64,000 nt of DNA from DATLLN01 sp963720885 (GTDB lineage Bacteria > Actinomycetota > Thermoleophilia > Gaiellales > JAICJC01): the NCBI GenBank assembly GCA_963720885.1, contig CAVRGW010000006.1:1013172-1077171 (forward strand), given 5' to 3'. A model generated the notes under the pieces. That model saw only the letters and a list, made by a program, of their open reading frames with translations. It made no database searches and was not told the origin of the DNA. Within the stretch, counting starts at the first letter, position 1. Each line of letters opens with the position of its first letter. This document shows positions 63,270 through 64,000 of the stretch, piece after piece. The translations under genes were made by a program, and so were the position numbers.

Positions 63270-64000
63270 GTGATCGGCGAGGGCCAGGAAACCAGTCCCA
63301 CGATCAGGCCGGTTGAAGGCGGTGCGGGGCTGTCCTCGGGTGAGGCGGCGCGGCGGTTGTCCCAGGTTGGGCCGAATGAGATCGCCGAGCAGGGTCGCAG
63401 CGTCGTGTTGGAGTTCTTGGGGCATTTCTGGGGGCCGATCGCGTGGATGATCGAGGCGGCGGTCGTGTTGACCGCGGTGGTGGGTCGTTGGGCGGATTTC
63501 GCGATCATCTTGGTGTTGTTGTTGATGAACGGGCTGGTCGGGTTTTGGGAGGAGCACCAGGCGGGTAACGCGATCGCCGCGTTGAAGAGTCAGTTGGCGG
63601 TGTCAGCGCGGGTGCTGCGTGACGGTCAGTGGCAGTCGCTCCCGGCACGACTGTTGGTGCCCGGTGATGTGATCCATGTCGATCTGGGTCAGATCGTCCC
63701 GGCTGATGCCGAGGTGAAGGATGGTTCGGCGCAGGTCGACCAGTCGACGCTGACCGGCGAGTCGTTGCCGGCAAAGAAGGTGGCAGGGGACGTCATCTAT
63801 TCGGGGTCGGTGATGGCGCGCGGGGAGTTGACTGCGACGGTGACCGAGACAGGCCCGCGGACGTCGTTTGGTCGCACCGCGGCGCTGGCCGGCGCGGAGC
63901 CGCCGCCCAGCCACTTCCAGCAGGCGGTGCTTTCGATCGGCCGCTATCTGATCGTGCTTGCGCTGTCGCTGGTTTCGGTGATTGTGGTGGTGTCGCTGCT
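63270..64000 (+). CDS. P-type H+-ATPase (P3A, plasma-membrane type), partial, one frameshift
   Basis: The gene runs off the window. The GTG at 63270 follows AGGAGG. Cation-transporter N-domain (LSSGEAARRLSQVGPNEIAE), helices 1-2 (FWGPIAWMIEAAVVLTAVVG, DFAIILVLLLMNGLVGFWEE) and the actuator domain with DQSTLTGESLPAKKV (TGES) are present. At about 63900 the frame must shift in a C-rich run to read SHFQQAVLSIGRYLIVLALS. The phosphorylation site DKTGT lies beyond the end. It would pump protons outward using ATP. Upstream (63109-63269) I see only the RNA-like copy and a ribosome site. Confidence 0.82.
   Translation, partial: MIGEGQETSPTIRPVEGGAGLSSGEAARRLSQVGPNEIAEQGRSVVLEFLGHFWGPIAWMIEAAVVLTAVVGRWADFAIILVLLLMNGLVGFWEEHQAGNAIAALKSQLAVSARVLRDGQWQSLPARLLVPGDVIHVDLGQIVPADAEVKDGSAQVDQSTLTGESLPAKKVAGDVIYSGSVMARGELTATVTETGPRTSFGRTAALAGAEPPPSHFQQAVLSIGRYLIVLALSLVSVIVVVSL

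Overview
The window is about 70% G+C with dense, often overlapping genes and many GTG starts. The mix of MauE/MauD-like proteins, a form I CO dehydrogenase operon, RTX/PD40 secreted proteins and DUF35-MaoC-thiolase catabolic genes points to an actinobacterium, most likely of class Thermoleophilia (Solirubrobacterales/Gaiellales type). That placement is inference from gene content. Single-base frameshifts in G/C runs recur across the window, which suggests a draft or metagenomic contig as much as true pseudogenes.

Layout. 1-2.9 kb: a partial FAD-linked oxidase and two shattered acyl-CoA genes (acyl-CoA synthetase, enoyl-CoA hydratase). 2.9-6.9 kb: a secreted M43-type metalloprotease, then a Mau-like operon (MauE, a Tat-exported cysteine-rich protein, MauD, two unknowns) ending in a 170-bp palindromic element. 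7-12.9 kb: a secreted RTX/beta-propeller protein and an amine-catabolism operon (amine oxidase, kinase-aminotransferase fusion, unknown). 12.9-16.5 kb: an orphan membrane sensor and a TetR-peptidase-methyltransferase operon. 16.6-22.5 kb: a divergent six-gene acyl-CoA degradation operon facing a perfect 18-bp operator. 22.6-26.7 kb: a PhoX-like protein and small genes.

25.4-36.2 kb (minus strand) is the metabolic centrepiece: a translationally coupled aerobic CO dehydrogenase operon. Five small single-helix membrane proteins come first, then coxM-coxS-coxL (with the form I AYRCSFR motif), an XdhC-YHS protein, CoxD, CoxE, a small Cys protein and a free-standing CoxL fragment. coxG and a zinc ribbon lie beyond a palindromic repeat block and yceI. 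Together they could support oxidation of trace CO during persistence.

36.3-46.5 kb: a MarR/MFS efflux pair, a second orphan sensor, and an exopolysaccharide locus (Wzz-like, ligase/polymerase, sugar transferase, deacetylase, glycosyltransferase, methyltransferase). 46.5-53.8 kb: an unusual cluster combining a CDP-alcohol phosphotransferase/sulfatase fusion with a coupled operon of dehydrogenase, pterin synthase-like enzyme, glycosyltransferase, methyltransferase, flippase-like membrane protein and RibD-like reductase. It looks like an uncharacterised pterin-linked glycolipid or cofactor pathway. 53.9-56.3 kb: an ArsR-type regulator/dienelactone hydrolase pair, a DUF1269 protein and SixA.

56.2-64 kb is an accessory region. 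It holds a glycosyltransferase/GGDEF junction scar, a YdcF protein, a MarR/cupin pair, a frameshifted cation/proton antiporter, a membrane diguanylate cyclase and the start of a P-type H+-ATPase. These are punctuated by three minus-strand copies of a tRNA-Sec-like sequence (TCA anticodon, long variable arm), which look like attachment-site duplications or unusual tRNAs.
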